From NCBI GenBank assembly GCA_900547275.1, contig URGA01000011.1, positions 1 to 35,772 on the forward strand: a stretch of 35,772 bases of DNA, read 5' to 3'. The notes under the pieces were generated by a model, which saw only the letters and a program-made list of their open reading frames with translations, was not told the DNA's origin and ran no database searches. The first letter of the stretch is position 1. The number at the start of each line of letters is the position of its first letter. The translations under genes were made by a program, and so were the position numbers. The DNA is from an uncultured Oscillospiraceae bacterium. Lineage in GTDB: Bacteria > Bacillota > Clostridia > Oscillospirales > Acutalibacteraceae. Shown one piece after another: positions 32,846 to 35,772 of the stretch.

Positions 32846-34588
32846 TCAGTTAGTTACGTCAAAAATTCCGGGCATTGTATCATCACGAACGCATTTGTCG
32901 CCCTGGTCGCGGTTGATTGCGCAGAAAATACCCTTGATTGAAGCATAGCCGATATTGTGGGAAACGCCTATGCCGAAAATATCCTTGCCCTGAGGATTTT
33001 TCAAGTGAATATAGCTGATTGCCTTTGAGTCAGAGCCTACCGCAATAGCGTGCTCGCTGTAGTCAACAAACTTATAATCGGTAATTCCGATTGAGCGAAT
33101 AGCGCTGAAGAAAGCTTCAATCGGACCGCTTCCCTTGCCTTCTATCTTCTCGGTTCTGTCTTCGCCGATGCGGACAGTGCCTTCAAAGTGAACGGAGGTA
33201 AGTTCGTCTGCTTCGTCTTTTTCCTCGTAAACCTTATGGTTTATCAGGCGGTAAGGACCTACTACATTGCGGTATTCTTTCTGGAACAGGTCAAATACCT
33301 CGCTGCTCTGGAGTTCCTTGCCCTTAACGTCGCAGGCGTGTTTAACAACAGCGCCGAACTCAACGTGCATTGCCTTAGGCATTTTAATTCCGTACTCAGT
33401 GGACAGGATAAACGCCGCTCCACCCTTTCCGCTCTGGGAATTGATACGGATGATCGGCTCGTATTCTCTACCCACATCTGCGGGATCGATGGGAAGATAG
33501 GGAACCTCCCACATATCGGAATGGCTCTCTTCCATATAAGTCTTGCCTTTGTTGATAGCATCCTGATGAGAGCCTGAAAACGCGGTGAAAACAAGTTCGC
33601 CGGCATATGGCTGACGGGGAGGAACAGTCATATGAGTTGTGCGCTCATAAACTTCCTTAACATGATTGATATTGTGGAAATCAAGTTTGGGGTCTACGCC
33701 CTGGGTCCACATATTAAGCGCAAGGGTAACCATATCAACGTTGCCTGTGCGTTCGCCGTTTCCGAAAAGAGTACCCTCAACACGGTCGGCGCCTGCCATA
33801 AGAGCAAGTTCAGCCGCCGCAACACCCGTTCCTCTGTCGTTATGAGGATGAAGCGAAATAATAGCGGCGTCACGGTTCTTAAGATGGCGGCAGAAATACT
33901 CAATCTGGTCTGCATAACCATTAGGAGTAGAACCTTCAACAGTTGATGGAAGATTAAGAATAATCGGATTTTCTTTCGTAATATGGAGAGCGTCCATAAC
34001 CCGCTCGCAAATCTCAACTGCGTTATCCATCTCTGTGCCTGTAAATGATTCGGGGCTATACTCGAAGCGGATATTCATGTCGGGATTGCGCTTTTTCTCT
34101 TCCTCGGTAAGTTCGTAAATCAGTTCGGCGCCTTTAACGGCGATATCGATTACGCCGTCCATATCAGTCTTGAAAACAACTTTTCTCTGAAGCGTTGAAG
34201 TTGAGTTGTAAAAATGTACAATAACGTTTTTAGCGCCGTCAATAGCCTCAAAAGTCTTTTTGATAAGATGCGGACGAGCCTGAACAAGCACCTGGATAGT
34301 AACATCGTCCGGAATATAATTTCCGTCAATAAGCGTGCGCAGAATTTCATATTCCGTTTCGCTGGCTGACGGGAAACCAACTTCAATTTCCTTAACGCCG
34401 ATCTCAAGCAGGAGGTTGAACATCTCCAGCTTTTCCTGAAGGTTCATCGGGTCAACCAGCGCCTGGTTTCCGTCGCGCATATCAACGGAGCACCAAATGG
34501 GAGCCTTGTCGATCACCTTGTTCGGCCACTGCCTGTCGGGCAGGTTTATGGGCTTAAACGGCGTATACTTTTCATAACCTTTTTTCAT
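32846..34588 (-). CDS. leuA: 2-isopropylmalate synthase (long, LeuA2-like type)
   Basis: A 580-residue enzyme that condenses acetyl-CoA with 2-ketoisovalerate, the first committed step of leucine synthesis. The N-terminus (KYTPFKPINLPDRQWPNK) and CSVDMRDGNQALVDPM place it in the longer class also found in actinobacteria and yeast, rather than the 510-residue E. coli class. SLHPHNDRGTG supplies metal ligands, FGNGERTGNVD is the conserved loop, and the last 130 residues form the leucine-sensing regulatory domain. It is preceded by a T-box leader, so its expression should rise when tRNA-Leu is uncharged. Confidence 0.95.
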   Translation of the reverse strand: MKKGYEKYTPFKPINLPDRQWPNKVIDKAPIWCSVDMRDGNQALVDPMNLQEKLEMFNLLLEIGVKEIEVGFPSASETEYEILRTLIDGNYIPDDVTIQVLVQARPHLIKKTFEAIDGAKNVIVHFYNSTSTLQRKVVFKTDMDGVIDIAVKGAELIYELTEEEKKRNPDMNIRFEYSPESFTGTEMDNAVEICERVMDALHITKENPIILNLPSTVEGSTPNGYADQIEYFCRHLKNRDAAIISLHPHNDRGTGVAAAELALMAGADRVEGTLFGNGERTGNVDMVTLALNMWTQGVDPKLDFHNINHVKEVYERTTHMTVPPRQPYAGELVFTAFSGSHQDAINKGKTYMEESHSDMWEVPYLPIDPADVGREYEPIIRINSQSGKGGAAFILSTEYGIKMPKAMHVEFGAVVKHACDVKGKELQSSEVFDLFQKEYRNVVGPYRLINHKVYEEKDEADELTSVHFEGTVRIGEDRTEKIEGKGSGPIEAFFSAIRSIGITDYKFVDYSEHAIAVGSDSKAISYIHLKNPQGKDIFGIGVSHNIGYASIKGIFCAINRDQGDKCVRDDTMPGIFDVTN

Positions 34589-34627
34589 AACAGTTTTTCT
34601 CCTTTCTGTTGCAGGAACGCAAAACTG

Positions 34628-34908
34628 AAAACAAAAAATGCGTCCCCAGAATATAGGGACGCATATGAATTGCGTGGTACCACCCTATTTCAGCAGAAAA
34701 AATCTGCCCTTTAGCATCAAACAATGCCTCAACCTTTAACGCAGTTACACGTCTTTTCCTATCAATTTCTGTTCAGAAAAGCAACTCCGCAGAGAGCTAT
34801 ACACTATTGTTTTCGTATCGGCTTGCACCGGCCGCCGACTCTCTGTAACTAAAAACAAAAGTCTTGTTCTGCTTCCCAGTCTTTTATGGGTACTGTTAAA
34901 TTTTCAGT
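34628..34908 (-). promoter_or_regulatory. T-box leader controlling leuA-leuB
   Basis: On the minus strand, stem I contains AGAGAGTCGG and the apical GGTGCAAGCCG; the T-box proper AGGGTGGTACCACG is at 34673-34686. Its UGGU would pair with the ACCA end of an uncharged tRNA, fitting discriminator A, as in tRNA-Leu. The competing terminator is ATGCGTCCC with GGGACGCAT and a T-run (34628-34664). I could not assign the specifier codon with confidence; leucine is inferred from the genes. Confidence 0.93.
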
Positions 34909-34914
34909 AACTTT

Positions 34915-34942
34915 ATTATAGCATTTTAACGCTTTTTGTCAA
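34915..34942 (-). promoter_or_regulatory. Promoter of the leu operon
   Basis: On the minus strand TTGACA, 16 nt, TATAAT; both hexamers perfect. It starts only 10 nt beyond the stop of the phosphoribosyltransferase-like gene. Confidence 0.8.
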
Positions 34943-34951
34943 CCTTTATTT

Positions 34952-35593
34952 TTACATCTTGCTGAAGCCGTAACCGTTGATCATAGCGGTAACAGCATCA
35001 CCGTTTTTGCAAAGCGGGCAGTCGTGAGCGGCGTATGAAGCGTAATTTGGAAGATCGGCGGGAGTAAAGAGAGTGTTTACCTCAATTCCGTCAATATTCT
35101 CCGCGGCGCTGAAAATGGAAGTAATTCCCACAACGTTGCCGCCGTAATACTTAACGCTCTGCATAGCGCGGTCAACGGTTTTACCGCTTGTGATACAGGA
35201 AATAAGAACAACAATATTCTTTCCGGCAATCATTCTGCGAAGATTGTCGCGGAAGATCATGTTGCCGGCCGCGTCATACTCAGGGCCGAGAACAAAAACG
35301 TCCAAATCCGGATTTGGGGTCATCATACTGGGACGTGCCAGTTCATGAGCAAGGTATGCGCCCAGAGCCTGGGTCTCATACAGACAAAGCACCGTGTCCA
35401 CGTCAATACTTCTGGCGCTGTAATACTCCGCCATAAGTTTAGCGGCTTCAACAGACACCTTGTGGTTGTGCTTAATATCGGAAGTTCCGACATAGTAGTT
35501 GATATGAGATGACGCACTAACAAAGTGACCGGGCAGTGCATGGATGAAAACATCCTCATCTCTCGGGCAGGTTACGGTGTAAACATTGTTCAT
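34952..35593 (-). CDS. Orotate phosphoribosyltransferase-like protein with altered PRPP loop
   Basis: A 213-residue protein of type I phosphoribosyltransferase fold. Residues about 66-85, DTVLCLYETQALGAYLAHEL, and 127-140, IVVLISCITSGKTV, match the OPRT order of substrate loop and PRPP loop, but the acidic pair normally in that loop (as in VVVEDVxTTG) is Ser-Cys here. A CPLC pair at 192-195 near the C-terminus is unusual and may bind metal. So it may have lost or changed catalysis, or act as a regulator. The start follows AAAGGATG. No other pyrimidine genes are present; leuA is downstream but has its own promoter. Confidence 0.75.
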   Translation of the reverse strand: MNNVYTVTCPRDEDVFIHALPGHFVSASSHINYYVGTSDIKHNHKVSVEAAKLMAEYYSARSIDVDTVLCLYETQALGAYLAHELARPSMMTPNPDLDVFVLGPEYDAAGNMIFRDNLRRMIAGKNIVVLISCITSGKTVDRAMQSVKYYGGNVVGITSIFSAAENIDGIEVNTLFTPADLPNYASYAAHDCPLCKNGDAVTAMINGYGFSKM

Positions 35594-35620
35594 AAGAACA
35601 CATCCTTTCTTGTAACTTTC

Positions 35621-35649
35621 ATTTTACTATAAATCAATCAATCTTGCAA
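35621..35649 (-). promoter_or_regulatory. Promoter of the phosphoribosyltransferase-like gene
   Basis: On the minus strand TTGCAA, 17 nt, TAAAAT, about 28 nt before the start codon. Confidence 0.6.
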
Positions 35650-35650
35650 C

Positions 35651-35685
35651 AAAAAAATACCCGGCAGAGATTAAGCCGGGTATTT
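35651..35685 (-). terminator. Intrinsic terminator of a minus-strand unit beyond the right edge
   Basis: AAATACCCGGC pairs with GCCGGGTATTT (11 bp), with TTTTTTT following on the minus strand. It implies a gene entering the window from the right, whose last codons lie in 35690-35772; several minus frames are open there, so I do not assign one. Confidence 0.8.
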
Positions 35686-35772
35686 TAGGGGAAGTAAAAA
35701 CTTTCAGTGAAATAATCCTCAAAGCAGAGCAGAAAGTTACGCCGCAATAACCGCCCCTGCTCTGCCGCCGCT

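Overview
The window looks like mostly core chromosome of a low-to-mid GC Firmicute, probably a gut-type Clostridia member (Oscillospiraceae/Ruminococcaceae-like). Support comes from a perfect CIRCE operator before hrcA-grpE-dnaK-dnaJ, a T-box leader before leuA, WalR-type boxes before a CHAP wall hydrolase, DUF4250/DUF1653/DUF2975/DUF4173/DUF3048 genes, strong AGGAGG ribosome binding sites, and several glycoside hydrolases. The exact taxon cannot be fixed by eye. I see no phage, insertion sequence, CRISPR array or rRNA.

Layout, left to right. 1-9.4 kb: a truncated 2-hydroxyacid dehydrogenase and a membrane-anchored GH51 arabinofuranosidase (minus); a plus-strand operon of DUF2975 membrane protein, small XRE regulator and DUF4173 membrane protein; then minus-strand GH5 endoglycoceramidase-like enzyme, flavodoxin, tRNA-Pro(CGG), DUF4250 and a GH18-like lipoprotein. 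9.5-16.5 kb: plus-strand gltX-glnS-DUF1653-typA-hemW, followed after a terminator by two small ORFs. 16.5-18.9 kb: minus-strand ABC-2 permease, aroK and aroE. 19-23.3 kb: acpP, then glpK with a malate/lactate dehydrogenase-family gene and malic enzyme. 23.5-29.2 kb: CHAP hydrolase, then the heat-shock operon, whose hrcA carries an apparent one-base deletion. 29.2-31.7 kb: two unknown minus-strand genes divergent from a DUF3048 protein. 31.7-35.8 kb: leuA-leuB behind a T-box leader, and a phosphoribosyltransferase-like gene.

The units are mostly housekeeping: translation (gltX, glnS, typA, tRNA-Pro), protein folding (hrcA operon), shikimate and leucine biosynthesis, and glycerol/malate metabolism, with plant- and host-glycan hydrolases at the left. 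Several transcription units have recognisable sigma-A promoters and intrinsic terminators, so unit boundaries are fairly clear. I did not find a convincing new defence or mobile system. The best leads for a second look are the hrcA frameshift, the paired WalR-like boxes, the unrecognised two-gene unit at 29.2-30.06 kb, the phosphoribosyltransferase-like protein with an altered PRPP loop, and the pair of tiny genes after hemW.
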